The notes beneath the pieces are model-generated. The model made no database searches. It had not been told where the DNA came from and saw nothing but the letters and a program-made list of their open reading frames with translations. From Rhodovastum atsumiense (GTDB lineage: Bacteria; Pseudomonadota; Alphaproteobacteria; Acetobacterales; Acetobacteraceae), in NCBI RefSeq assembly GCF_937425535.1, contig NZ_OW485601.1:1107001-1171000 (forward strand): a stretch of DNA of 64,000 nt, read 5' to 3'. A program made the translations under genes and the position numbers. Numbering within the stretch: position 1 is the stretch's first letter; each line of letters starts with the position of its first letter. This document shows, piece after piece, positions 1 through 8,194 of this stretch.

Positions 1-1375
1 GCACCGCCGCATCGTCGGTCCGCGCGGCGTCCGCGACGAGGCGGTCGAATTCGGGATCACGCCAGCGCTGCCAGTTCCATTCGCCGACCTGCGCGGCGGT
101 GAACCATTGCAGGTTGAAGGCGGGGTCGGCCTTGCCGGCGAAGCGCTGCAGCACCAGTTCCAGCGACTTTCCCGCCTCGCCGCTGCCGGCCGACCAGAAG
201 GCGCCGCCGTCGCGCACGTCGAGGTCGATGGTGATGCCGGCCTCGGCGAGCAGCGCCTGCAGCACCACCCCGGCATTCTGATACGTGGGCTGGTTGAGCA
301 GGGTCAGGCGCAATCGCAGGCGCTGCGCCCCCGCCTCCGCCAGCATCCGCCGCGCCGCGGCCAGGTCGCGCCCGCGCCGCGGCGCCGCTTCCCAATGCCC
401 GAGCAGGCCGGGCGCGATCGGCGCGTGGGCCACCGAGGCCGCTCCGCCCCAGCCACCCTCGACCACCGATGGCACGTCGATCGCGGCGCGGATCGCCTGG
501 CGCACCCGCGGATCATCGAGTGGCGGACGCTCCACGTTCAGGCCGAGCCAGACCATGTTGATGCCGTCCTGCTTCATCACCCGGGTCCGGGCGACGCGGC
601 CGATGGTGGCGACGTTCTGCGGATCGATCGCGGCGAACTGCAGTTCGTCGCCGCGCAAGGCCAGTTCGGCGGTGCGGGCGTCGCGCATCGGCCGCAGGGT
701 GATGCGGGCGAAAGCCGGCTTCGGGCCCGGCCAGGACGGATCGGCCCGCAGCACCACGGCCCGGTTCGGCTCCCATTGCGCGAAAGTATACGGGCCGGCG
801 CCGATCACGCGGACCGGCTGGCGATCGGTGCGATAGGCTCCCTGGGCGAAGGCGCGGCGGGAGATGATGCAGCCGGAGGCGTCCGGCAGCACCGTGCTCC
901 AGAGCATCGGCGCCGGCGTGCGCAGCAGGATGCGGCCGGCATGCGGCCCGGTGACCTCGACATGATCGAGCGCCTCCCAGTCCGCGGCGTAGCTGGGCGG
1001 CTTGCCGTCCGGGCCGGGCTCGCGGAACCGCTCGAAGGAGAATTTCACGTCCTCCGCCGTGACCTCGCCGAAGCCGTCCTGGAAGTGCCGCCCCGGATGC
1101 AGCTCGAAGGAGATCACCGTCGGGCTGTCCTGGCGAATGGCGCGCGCCAGCGCCGGTTCCCAGGCGAAGCTGCCCGGGCGGAACGCGATCAGCCCCGGGC
1201 AGACCGCCCGCAGGATGTTCGCCTCGAGCGAGGAAAGCCGGGTCGCCGGATCGAGCGCGCCCTGGATGTCGCGGGCAATCGCGAGCGTGATCTCGTCGCG
1301 CGACTGCGCCAACACCGGGGCGGACAGGAATGCGGCCATGCCGCTGCCCAGCAGCGTCCTGCGATGCAGTCGCAT
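1..1375 (-). CDS. ABC transporter substrate-binding protein, family 5 (partial)
   Basis: Periplasmic binding component of a peptide/nickel-type ABC importer. The reading frame runs off the left edge, so the C-terminus is missing; about 458 residues are visible. The N-terminus has a twin-arginine-like signal (HRRTLLGSG, then a hydrophobic stretch ending in LAQS), consistent with export. Family 5 features follow, including LHPGRHFQDGFGEVTAEDVK and GAGPYTFAQWEPN. The ATG at 1375 is preceded by a strong GGAGGAGGG ribosome site. It is the distal visible gene of a leftward operon with an esterase, a DUF2783 protein and an FAD hydroxylase, so it may import an aromatic or ester substrate. The ligand cannot be read from sequence. 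Confidence 0.85.
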   Translation of the reverse strand, partial: MRLHRRTLLGSGMAAFLSAPVLAQSRDEITLAIARDIQGALDPATRLSSLEANILRAVCPGLIAFRPGSFAWEPALARAIRQDSPTVISFELHPGRHFQDGFGEVTAEDVKFSFERFREPGPDGKPPSYAADWEALDHVEVTGPHAGRILLRTPAPMLWSTVLPDASGCIISRRAFAQGAYRTDRQPVRVIGAGPYTFAQWEPNRAVVLRADPSWPGPKPAFARITLRPMRDARTAELALRGDELQFAAIDPQNVATIGRVARTRVMKQDGINMVWLGLNVERPPLDDPRVRQAIRAAIDVPSVVEGGWGGAASVAHAPIAPGLLGHWEAAPRRGRDLAAARRMLAEAGAQRLRLRLTLLNQPTYQNAGVVLQALLAEAGITIDLDVRDGGAFWSAGSGEAGKSLELVLQRFAGKADPAFNLQWFTAAQVGEWNWQRWRDPEFDRLVADAARTDDAAV

Positions 1376-1456
1376 GCGCGTCCCTCCTCCGGCCCCACAT
1401 GGTCCGAACGCCATCCAACCACGACCGTTCCGCCGCGTCACGCGATCGGAACCGGC

Positions 1457-2431
1457 TCAGGCGGAGGGCAGCAGGCCCCAGAAACGGGCGATCTCCTCGA
1501 CCGCCGGCAGGCCGATATCGATCACGAAGCGGTCCGAGGCGGGCCCGGCCGCCGGGAAGCCATGCGACATTCCCGCGACCGTCCAGACCTCGACCGCCTC
1601 GTGCCAGACCCGCCGTCGCAGCCCCGGCCGGGGCGAGAGATCCAGCGTCGGCGCCCCCCCCGTGCCGTGCAGCGCCGTCCATTGCTTCGCCAGGTTGGCC
1701 GCGTTCGCCGGATCGACCGTCAGGTCGGCCTCGCCGTGCCAGATCGACAGGCGCGGCCACGCCCCGCCATAGCCGGCCGGCGCAAGCGCCCGCGCCCGCG
1801 CCTCCCAGCTCGGGCCGTCGCTGTCATCCCCGGCCCGGGACATGCGCGTCATCGCCTGGGACATGTCCCGCGCGCAGCCGGCCGGCAGGGCCGCCGCCAC
1901 CGCGCCGGCCGCGAACACCTCGGGATAGGCGGCCAGCGCCCCCACCGCCAAGGCGCCCCCGGCGGACAGCCCGGCCACGAAGACCCGGCCGGGATCACAG
2001 CTGAACGCCGCCACCACCGCCCCGACCATCTGGCGGATGGAGGCCGCCTCGCCCCGCTCGCGCGCGATGTCCTCGGGCTCGAACCAGTTGAAGCAGCGGC
2101 CGCCATTGTTGGACGGGCTCTGCTCGGGCAGCAGCAGCGGCGCGCCCAGCCGGTCGGCGAGCGCGATCCAGCCGGCCTCGCGGGCGAAGCGGCCGGGCGC
2201 CTGGCCACAGCCATGCAGCAGCACCAGCAAGGGAGCCCCCTGGCGCGGCCCCGCCGCGGGCAGGTGCACCCGCGCCCCGAGCCCGCCGGGATTGGACCCG
2301 AACCCGCTGAGCGTCTCGCTGCGTCCACTGCCCCCCTGGTCCGGGCGGTCGGCGTCGAGGTCCGGCATCAGGCCGACCGCATCCAGGACCTGGCGCAGGC
2401 CAGGGACCTGGCCGAGCAGCGCATCAAGCAT
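1457..2431 (-). CDS. PHB depolymerase family esterase (alpha/beta hydrolase)
   Basis: A 324-residue hydrolase of the polyhydroxybutyrate-depolymerase/feruloyl-esterase type. It shows the oxyanion segment LLVLLHGCGQ near residue 70, the nucleophile box GLSAGG near residue 155, and a C-terminal MSHGFP segment supplying the likely catalytic His. No clear signal peptide is visible, so an intracellular enzyme is likely. It lies between the binding protein and the DUF2783 gene in the same leftward operon. That setting suggests hydrolysis of an ester intermediate in a catabolic pathway rather than storage-polymer turnover, although phaC is present elsewhere in the window. The family call is firm; the substrate is unknown. 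Confidence 0.8.
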   Translation of the reverse strand: MLDALLGQVPGLRQVLDAVGLMPDLDADRPDQGGSGRSETLSGFGSNPGGLGARVHLPAAGPRQGAPLLVLLHGCGQAPGRFAREAGWIALADRLGAPLLLPEQSPSNNGGRCFNWFEPEDIARERGEAASIRQMVGAVVAAFSCDPGRVFVAGLSAGGALAVGALAAYPEVFAAGAVAAALPAGCARDMSQAMTRMSRAGDDSDGPSWEARARALAPAGYGGAWPRLSIWHGEADLTVDPANAANLAKQWTALHGTGGAPTLDLSPRPGLRRRVWHEAVEVWTVAGMSHGFPAAGPASDRFVIDIGLPAVEEIARFWGLLPSA

Positions 2432-2571
2432 TTCAGGTCACGCAGTGTCCGGTTGCGCGGCTGGCGCTGCCGCGACGAAGGAAGGACATGCCGTCGCGGC
2501 CGCCTCGGCCCGCGGCGAGGGGGGGAACCGCCGGTGCCCGGCGGCCGGGGAACGAAACCGGGTGGAGAGCG

Positions 2572-2778
2572 TCATGACCTCGCCGGCGCCGAGCGGAGTG
2601 CCTCGGCGATCGCCTGCCGCACCACGCCGACATCGCCGATGTGGTTGGCGAGAATGAGCACCAGCCTGGCATCGAGCCGACGGGAGGCGCTGGTGTCCAG
2701 GCCACGATGCGCCTCCGCCAGGGCCTCGAACAGCCCGTCGGGATCGTCGAGCCGGGGAGAGAGATCGAGTGTGCTCAT
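2572..2778 (-). CDS. DUF2783 domain-containing protein
   Basis: A 68-residue protein with the DUF2783 look: LDLSPRLDDPDGLFEALAEA, then a helix containing LVLILANHIGD and a second helix VVRQAIAEAL. Its start overlaps the stop of the FAD hydroxylase gene by four bases (ATGA), implying translational coupling. DUF2783 genes are commonly found directly after MhpA-type flavin hydroxylases, so a role as a small partner or accessory of that enzyme is plausible. No biochemical function is known for the family. Confidence 0.75.
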   Translation of the reverse strand: MSTLDLSPRLDDPDGLFEALAEAHRGLDTSASRRLDARLVLILANHIGDVGVVRQAIAEALRSAPARS

Positions 2779-4448
2779 GCCGGGATGCGTTGCCTTTCCT
2801 CGCTGGTGATGCCCAGCGCCCGGCGTCGCGCCGCCGCGACCAGGGCGGGATCGAAACGCCGCCAGCGTGCCGCCACGTGCTGATCGGGACGGATCAGCAC
2901 GGCGGTCCCCGGCTGCGCGTCGTAGCGCGACGCCGCGACACCGTCATGGTCCCACAGCACGCCGTCCGCTTCGACCGGACTGACGAACACGGTCCGAACC
3001 GGCCAGTTCCCGTGCCGGCCGCGGCCGGCCGGGCCGGGCAGGGCCGCCGCCGGCACCTCGTCGGGGCTGCCGAACAGCAGCAAGGTGAAGGCCTCCCCGC
3101 CCAGACGGCGCAGCAGCCAGTCGGGGTGGCCGTCGCGCAGCACCGGTGCGTCGGCCGCCACGGCCCCGGGCGGCAGGCCACCGTTCCAGATATCGGAATC
3201 CGGCGTGCTCAGGGGGCTCTCGTGCAGCACCGCCGCGCAGGACAGCCGCCCCGAATTGACCAGCGGCCGGGCAAAGGCGTGATGCTCGGCCAGATCGAGC
3301 ACCGCATCACGGTAGGCGCGCGACGCATCGTCGCGCGGCGTGATGAAATCGGTGCTGCGGGTCGAATGCAGGATGTTCTCGTCGGCCGCCGGGATGCGCT
3401 CGGCCTCGTAGCTGTCGAGCAGGCTCTCCGGCGAATCCCCGCGCAGCACCGCCACCAGCTTCCAGGCAAGATTATCGACGTCCTGCACGCCGGCATTGCC
3501 GCCACGCGCCCCGAACGGGCTCACCTGGTGGGCGGAATCGCCCAGGAACAGGATCCGGCCATGGCGGAAGCGCTGCAGCCGGCGGCAATGGAAGGTGTAG
3601 ATGCTGACCCAGTCCAGTTCGAAGGTGACGGCCGGCCCCAGCATCGCGCCAACCCGGGCCCGCACCCTCTCCGGGCTGCACTCCAGTTCCGGATCGGCAT
3701 CCCAGCCAAGCTGGAAGTCGATGCGCCAGACATTGTCGGCCTGGCGCTGCAGCAGCACCGAGCCGTCGGGATGGAAGGGCGGATCGAACCAGAACAACCG
3801 CTCGTCCGGGAAGCCCGCCTGCATCACCACGTCGGCGACCAGGAAATGATCGCGGAAGGTCTGGCCGACGAAGGGCAATCCCAGGCTGTCGCGCAGGAAG
3901 CTGCGGGCGCCGTCACAGGCCAGCACCCAGTCTGCGGTCAGTTCGTACGAGCCGTCCGGCGTCTCGACCGTGAGAACGACCTCCTGCGGCGCGTTCATGA
4001 CGCTGACGATCCGGCTCTTCCAGCGCAGATCCACCAGCCCGGAGGCCTGGCAGGCCTCGACCAGCCATTCTTCCAGATAATATTGCTGAAGGTTGACGAA
4101 GGCCGGGTGCTGGTTGCCGGCCTCTTCCAGCAGATCGAAGGCGTAGACTTCCCGCTGGCCGCGAAACACCCGCCCGGCATGCCAGGTGACGCCCTTGGCC
4201 ACCATCCGCTCGGCCAGCCCGAGCCGGGCGTAGATCTCCAGCGTGCGCTTGGCGAAGCAGATCGCGCGCGAGCCGACGCTGACCGTGTCGTCGTCATCGA
4301 GCAGCACCACGCGCTGTCCGCGCGTGGCCAGGTCGAGCGCCGCGGTCAGCCCGACGACGCCGCCGCCGACGATCACCACCGGATGACGGGCACCGGGATC
4401 GGTCGCCGGATGGTAGTCATAGCGCGGATAGACATGGGTGTTCTGCAT
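2775..4448 (-). CDS. FAD-dependent aromatic hydroxylase (MhpA-like)
   Basis: A group A flavoprotein monooxygenase of about 557 residues. The N-terminal Rossmann motif is VVIVGGGVVGLTAALDLATRG. A DG motif (WVLACDGARS) lies mid-protein, and the GD motif is ILFLGDSAHQVSPFGARGGN. These are the three signature motifs of NAD(P)H-dependent phenol/phenylpropionate hydroxylases. I chose the ATG at 4448, which sits behind a purine-rich GGGGGG tract; a GTG at 4469 is an alternative. It is the first gene of the leftward operon and is divergent from a MarR-family gene, which is the usual arrangement for aromatic-compound catabolism under a ligand-sensing repressor. The exact aromatic substrate is unknown. 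Confidence 0.85.
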   Translation of the reverse strand: MQNTHVYPRYDYHPATDPGARHPVVIVGGGVVGLTAALDLATRGQRVVLLDDDDTVSVGSRAICFAKRTLEIYARLGLAERMVAKGVTWHAGRVFRGQREVYAFDLLEEAGNQHPAFVNLQQYYLEEWLVEACQASGLVDLRWKSRIVSVMNAPQEVVLTVETPDGSYELTADWVLACDGARSFLRDSLGLPFVGQTFRDHFLVADVVMQAGFPDERLFWFDPPFHPDGSVLLQRQADNVWRIDFQLGWDADPELECSPERVRARVGAMLGPAVTFELDWVSIYTFHCRRLQRFRHGRILFLGDSAHQVSPFGARGGNAGVQDVDNLAWKLVAVLRGDSPESLLDSYEAERIPAADENILHSTRSTDFITPRDDASRAYRDAVLDLAEHHAFARPLVNSGRLSCAAVLHESPLSTPDSDIWNGGLPPGAVAADAPVLRDGHPDWLLRRLGGEAFTLLLFGSPDEVPAAALPGPAGRGRHGNWPVRTVFVSPVEADGVLWDHDGVAASRYDAQPGTAVLIRPDQHVAARWRRFDPALVAAARRRALGITSEERQRIPA

Positions 4449-4703
4449 GCGGTACCCCCCGGTCCCCACCGTGAGGTCTCTCGTCTACTCCATCTTGCGG
4501 GATTGTGCGCCCTCCTGTTCCGCCATCACCCGCATGCGCCGCCCGCCGGTTCGCACCGAATCCGTCCCGCCGGGGCGCGCGATCGGAGACCATGGCAGAG
4601 CTCGCATCGGCCATGTTCCAGATTGTTACGCGCAACCCGGCTATTTCCTTTCAACCGATTCGGCAGGATATGCTAAAAGAATCGGACTGATGGGTGATTG
4701 CAC
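4449..4703. promoter_or_regulatory. Divergent promoter region, hydroxylase operon and MarR gene
   Basis: A 255-base gap between divergent genes. It is AT-richer towards the MarR gene (roughly 4617-4690). MarR proteins usually bind palindromes in such gaps, but I could not identify one convincing operator by eye. Confidence 0.4.
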
Positions 4704-5276
4704 ATGAAAACAACCGGGGACACCCAAATCGACGCGGCTTCGGAACTGTCCGGGGCCGACGTCTCTCGCAGCCGAGAGGTCTTCCTCCTCGAGGAATTCC
4801 TCCCATACGAACTATCCGTGACGGCAAGTCGCACGTCACGATTGTTCGCGCGGCGCTACGAGGCCGCGTTCGGCCTCAGCATCGCCGAATGGCGCGTGCT
4901 GGCCGTGGTCGGCCGCTTCGGCACCATCACGCCCAGCGCGGTGGCGGAGCGAACCGACATGGACAAGGTGAAGGTCAGCCGTGCCACCGCGAGCCTCGTC
5001 GCCGCCAACCTGCTCGAGCAGGGACCGGCACCGCATGACGGGCGCGCCCGTCTGTTGCGGCTGACGCGCAAGGGACGAGCGGTGCATGACGGCATCATTC
5101 CGCTGGCCATGTCGCTCGAGGCACAGATCGCCGCGGGACTGACCGAGCAGGAATGGGCCATGCTGCGAACCTGCCTGCGGCGGCTGCAGGACCATATCCG
5201 CACGCTTGAATCGAACGAGTTGCCGCAGTCGCCGCAGCGGCGCGTGCCGGGCATGGGACGAGCCCCGGACGCCTGA
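4704..5276 (+). CDS. MarR family transcriptional regulator
   Basis: A 190-residue winged-helix regulator. The core runs from LSIAEWRVLAVVGRFGTITP through the recognition helix region DMDKVKVSRATASLVAANLL to the wing DGRARLLRLTRKGRAV. The N-terminus carries about 30 extra residues compared with short MarR proteins. I chose ATG 4704; a TTG two codons upstream is possible. Its divergence from the MhpA-like hydroxylase operon suggests it represses that operon until an aromatic ligand binds. This is inference from position; no ligand pocket can be assigned. Confidence 0.85.
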   Translation: MKTTGDTQIDAASELSGADVSRSREVFLLEEFLPYELSVTASRTSRLFARRYEAAFGLSIAEWRVLAVVGRFGTITPSAVAERTDMDKVKVSRATASLVAANLLEQGPAPHDGRARLLRLTRKGRAVHDGIIPLAMSLEAQIAAGLTEQEWAMLRTCLRRLQDHIRTLESNELPQSPQRRVPGMGRAPDA

Positions 5277-5344
5277 CGCCTCAGAGACCACATCCCGCCC
5301 CTGGCCGGCGTGGCAGCGCCACGCCGCCAAAGCGGAAGAGGTGC

Positions 5345-6304
5345 GTGATCGCCATTCCGGGTTTGCCATGCCGCTCCGCCCGTCCCCTCGCCATAGGGTT
5401 GGTGGCGCTGGGCCTCAGTGCCGCCCCGGCCGCGGGCGGCAGCCCCCTGGCCCGCGACACGGCCTGCCGGGCCGAGACACGGGCAGAGTTGCCGGTGACG
5501 GTGCAGCGCAACTTCCTGCTGGTCCCGGCCGCGCTGGACGGGGGACGGACGCTGATGCTGGTGGACACCGGCGCCGAGGCCAGCACGGTGACCCCCGAGG
5601 CGGCCCGCACGCTCGGGCTGGCCTGGCAGCGCACCGGCCGCACCATCGTGGGCGTCGGCGGCACCGTGCAGGGCGGTTCGGTCCGGGTGCGGCACATGGA
5701 CCTGGGGCCCCTGCGACACGTCGCGCTCACCCTTGATGTCGGCTCCCTCCCCTCGCTGGGCGGCCGCGGCAGGCCGGTCGCCGGGTTGCTCGGGGCGGAC
5801 GTGCTCGACGCCTACGATATCGAGATCGATGTTCCCGGCCAGGCAATGCGCCTGCATGCGGTGTCGCCTTGTCCGGGGTTCATCCCCCCGGGGTACCGCT
5901 CCGGTAACGGACACCCGCTGTCCCGCACCCGCAGCGGATTGCTGTTCCTTTCGGTGGAGGTCGAGGGCAGGCGGATGCGGGCCCTGCTGGACACGGGGGC
6001 GCGCGGCAGCCTGATCACGCCGCGCGCGGCGTCGCAGGCCGGGGTCACGGAGGCCGCGCTGGCGCGGGATCCGGTGGTAACTGGCCGCGGCCTGGGCGGG
6101 GCCCGGCTGGCGTTCCGGCAGCACCGCTTCAACGAGGTCCGGGTGGGCGCCAGCGTCGCGCGCGACATGGTCATGAGCATCGCCCCCTTGCCACTCGAGG
6201 GCGTCGACATGCTGCTGGGGGCAGACTGGCTGGCCGGGCGCCGCATCTGGATCAGCCGCGCGGCAAACCGGCTGTTTCAAGAGCGCGGCGACACCCCACG
6301 CTAA
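5345..6304 (+). CDS. Retropepsin-like aspartic protease, two-domain
   Basis: A 319-residue protein with two aspartic-protease-type half-sites: LMLVDTGAEASTVTPEAART near residue 75 and MRALLDTGARGSLITPRAA near residue 215. Each contains the D-T-G triad, so one chain may form both active-site halves, as in pepsin-like pseudo-dimers. The start is probably GTG 5345. A hydrophobic segment (IGLVALGLSAAPAAGG) looks like a signal peptide, so a periplasmic location is likely. It is a stand-alone gene between the MarR regulator and the PII-like gene. Substrate and role are unknown. Confidence 0.75.
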   Translation: MIAIPGLPCRSARPLAIGLVALGLSAAPAAGGSPLARDTACRAETRAELPVTVQRNFLLVPAALDGGRTLMLVDTGAEASTVTPEAARTLGLAWQRTGRTIVGVGGTVQGGSVRVRHMDLGPLRHVALTLDVGSLPSLGGRGRPVAGLLGADVLDAYDIEIDVPGQAMRLHAVSPCPGFIPPGYRSGNGHPLSRTRSGLLFLSVEVEGRRMRALLDTGARGSLITPRAASQAGVTEAALARDPVVTGRGLGGARLAFRQHRFNEVRVGASVARDMVMSIAPLPLEGVDMLLGADWLAGRRIWISRAANRLFQERGDTPR

Positions 6305-6339
6305 GGCAGGGCACCGGCCGCCGCCGGCCCGGCCCCTGA

Positions 6340-6663
6340 TCAGGGATGCGCCGGGAGAGAGCCGGCATATTTTTCCCCGCGCACCACCTCGACCGTGGTC
6401 AGCCAGGCGACCAGGGCGTAGTGCGGGAACCAGTCCCGTACCAGCATGTCCAGGAGATGCGCCGCCAGATCTTCGGTGGCCAGCACCTCGATCTGCACGT
6501 TGTCACCACCGATCGAACTGGAACGCTGGTTCCGCGAGCCACACCCCTTGGCCGGCGTGACAGTATAGCCGGTGGCCCCGGCGGCCTTGATGGCACGCGT
6601 GAGCCGCTCGGCCAGCACCGATTCAGTGACGACGGTGAGCAATTTGATGGAGGTGGTCTGCAT
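6340..6663 (-). CDS. SbtB-like PII signalling protein
   Basis: A 107-residue protein of the PII superfamily. The segments IKLLTVVTESVLAERL, AAGATGYTVTPAKGCGSRNQ and VEVVRGEKYAG resemble cyanobacterial SbtB and other PII-like carbon sensors more than GlnB/GlnK. The long uridylylated T-loop of GlnB is absent, and so is the C-terminal redox CGPEGC-type loop of SbtB. SbtB-type proteins bind adenyl nucleotides and control bicarbonate transporters. Here there is no sbtA-like neighbour, so the partner is unknown. I chose ATG 6663 because the upstream extension is arginine/proline-rich and unlike the family. Confidence 0.7.
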   Translation of the reverse strand: MQTTSIKLLTVVTESVLAERLTRAIKAAGATGYTVTPAKGCGSRNQRSSSIGGDNVQIEVLATEDLAAHLLDMLVRDWFPHYALVAWLTTVEVVRGEKYAGSLPAHP

Positions 6664-6883
6664 TGCCGCAACCTCGCAAAACGGTCCTTCAGGTCGGCGC
6701 CGGAGGGGCAACGGCTGACCCGGAGACAGATTGGACCGAAACGGGATGGCGAGCGAGACCTGTCGACATCTCCCTTGCGATCCGCGCCCGGCAGCCGGGC
6801 TGCCATGCGCCCAATGTCAAGCTGACTTGACGTAAATCTTTTCTGACAGATGCGGGACATCGATCCGGCGCCGACCATCCCGG

Positions 6884-7110
6884 TCGATCTGAAGCAAAGC
6901 AGAAATATGCACAATAATTTCGCATAATGTTGCTGATTTCGATAAAAAATAAGCAAAATTGCATAAATTTTCTCCTATTTTATAGTATTAGTGTAATATA
7001 ATAATGATGTTTATTAATTTATATTTTAGATAATACTTTATTATGTATTTATAATTCTATATTTGAATACGTTTATATGAAGTTTTCATTTGATTTTGTG
7101 GAAAGCCAGG
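6884..7110. other. AT-rich island
   Basis: About 230 bases made almost entirely of A and T, with tracts such as ATTTTATAGTATTAGTG, inside a chromosome that is otherwise very GC-rich. It lies upstream of the PII-like gene. On the other side it overlaps the end of a small lipoprotein-like frame. It could be a complex promoter, a silenced or nucleoid-protein-bound region, or a remnant of acquired DNA. Between 6664 and 6884 I see no gene. Confidence 0.7.
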
Positions 7111-7300
7111 CACGGATGACATGATCTTGCCATATCGTTTCATTTTGAAACTGATACATTTTTGAGTCACGGGGTTTGATCTCGATCAAAGCGTAGCTCG
7201 GGCTGAGTGTTGCAATGTCGGTGTCGTTGAGTGATGTGCAGTTCGCCAAAGCAAGCACTAAAGAAAGGAAGATTGCGGGACAGGAAGTGGCGCTGGCCAA
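7073..7300 (-). CDS. Possible small lipoprotein, unrecognised
   Basis: A frame of about 75 residues starting at a TTG (7300). It begins with a hydrophobic segment ending in a lipobox-like LALANC, followed by a mature part rich in polar residues (MYQFQNETIWQDHVIRAWL, then a short tail). The codon mix is less GC-rich than its neighbours and the 3' end runs into the AT-rich island, which suggests foreign origin if real. There is no strong ribosome site and no family I recognise. It may also be a chance frame. Confidence 0.3.
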   Translation of the reverse strand: MASATSCPAIFLSLVLALANCTSLNDTDIATLSPSYALIEIKPRDSKMYQFQNETIWQDHVIRAWLSTKSNENFI

Positions 7301-7411
7301 CTGCGGGCGAATGACGCAAATACGTTGCAAAAGAGGCCGGCAACAACAATCCGGTTCAAAGGGGATCAGAAATAGGTTTTTCCTGACAGCAACCCCCGAC
7401 AAATAGAGAAA

Positions 7412-7562
7412 GTGGCAGCTTTGAGCGCCCTGTTTTGTCCGGGTCAGGCATGACGGCCACCGACTGAGAAATGGCAGTATCCGTATTGCCTCCTCGGTCC
7501 GAGCAGTGGATGTGGCTGTAAGCCGTGCCTGTCAGGTTGTCCCGTGTTGGCTTTGTTGCCAC
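7412..7562 (+). ncRNA. ssrS: Probable 6S RNA
   Basis: The roughly 151-base segment folds on itself as one long interrupted hairpin. The ends GTGGCA/TGCCAC pair (7412-7417 with 7557-7562). Inside, CAGGCA pairs with TGCCTG and ACGGCCAC with GTGGCTGT, leaving an unpaired middle. The apex carries CTCGGTCCGAG (7493-7503), very like the terminal hairpin of E. coli 6S RNA. 6S RNA mimics an open promoter and sequesters the housekeeping RNA polymerase in stationary phase. The call is from secondary structure by eye; a covariance search would settle it. The exact ends are uncertain. Confidence 0.65.
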
Positions 7563-7644
7563 GCGGGATGGGTTTCCCCCAGGCGATCCCCCGGCATTCG
7601 TGCCGGCAAGGAACGCCCAACTGAGCCTCACCACGTGTGGGCGC

Positions 7645-7678
7645 GGCCTGGCGAGAAATCGCCGGGCCGTTTTTATTT
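7645..7678 (+). terminator. Rho-independent terminator
   Basis: GGCCTGGCGA (7645-7654), loop GAAA, then TCGCCGGGCC (7659-7668) form a 10-bp stem with one wobble pair, followed by GTTTTTATTT. It works only in the rightward direction. No protein gene points into it, so it supports a rightward RNA transcript from the 6S RNA region. Confidence 0.75.
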
Positions 7679-7729
7679 GCCCCGTGACCATCGGGCCGGG
7701 GTACACGACCCCCGGCACCGATCTCCGGA

Positions 7730-8194
7730 TCAAAGTGCCCGGGCAGCCGCCATGACGTCCTTCGCGTGCCCCTCTACCTTCACCTTGCGCCAGACCCTGG
7801 CGATCTTGCCGGCTCCGTCGATCAGGAAAGTGGACCGCTCGATGCCCATGTATTTCCGGCCGTACATGGATTTTTCCACCCACACGCCATAGGCCTGCGC
7901 CACCTCGGTGGACTGATCGGAAGCGAGCGGGAAAACCAGGTTGTACTTCAGCGCGAACTTCTCGATCCGTGGCAGCGGATCCGGCGACACCCCGATCACC
8001 TCGATGCCGATCTTCACGAATTGCGTCAGCGCTTCCTGGAAGGCACAGGCTTCCTTGGTGCAACCGGAGGTATCTGCCTTCGGGTAGAAATAGAGGATGT
8101 AGGGACGCCCTTTCAGCTTCGCCGTGCTGACCTCCCTGCCCGCGCTCGCGGGCATGGAAAACGCGGGCGCGGGATCGCCCTCCTGAACGCTCAT
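7730..8194 (-). CDS. bcp: Peroxiredoxin (thioredoxin-dependent thiol peroxidase, Bcp/PrxQ)
   Basis: A 154-residue cytoplasmic peroxiredoxin that reduces hydroperoxides using thioredoxin. The active-site region YFYPKADTSGCTKEACAFQE contains the peroxidatic Cys and the second Cys five residues later, the PrxQ arrangement. FLIDGAGKIARVW is the conserved late strand. Its ATG overlaps the glnE stop by four bases (ATGA), so the two are translationally coupled. Length is normal for the family. Confidence 0.95.
   Translation of the reverse strand: MSVQEGDPAPAFSMPASAGREVSTAKLKGRPYILYFYPKADTSGCTKEACAFQEALTQFVKIGIEVIGVSPDPLPRIEKFALKYNLVFPLASDQSTEVAQAYGVWVEKSMYGRKYMGIERSTFLIDGAGKIARVWRKVKVEGHAKDVMAAARAL

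Noticed and set aside
7215-7406. 63-codon rightward frame
   Set aside because: Antisense to the lipoprotein-like frame, no ribosome site or family; the downstream terminator is better explained by the 6S RNA.
7540-7565. GGCTTTGTTGCC resembling termini of some IS elements
   Set aside because: It forms the closing stem of the 6S RNA fold and no matching inverted end or transposase fragment is nearby.
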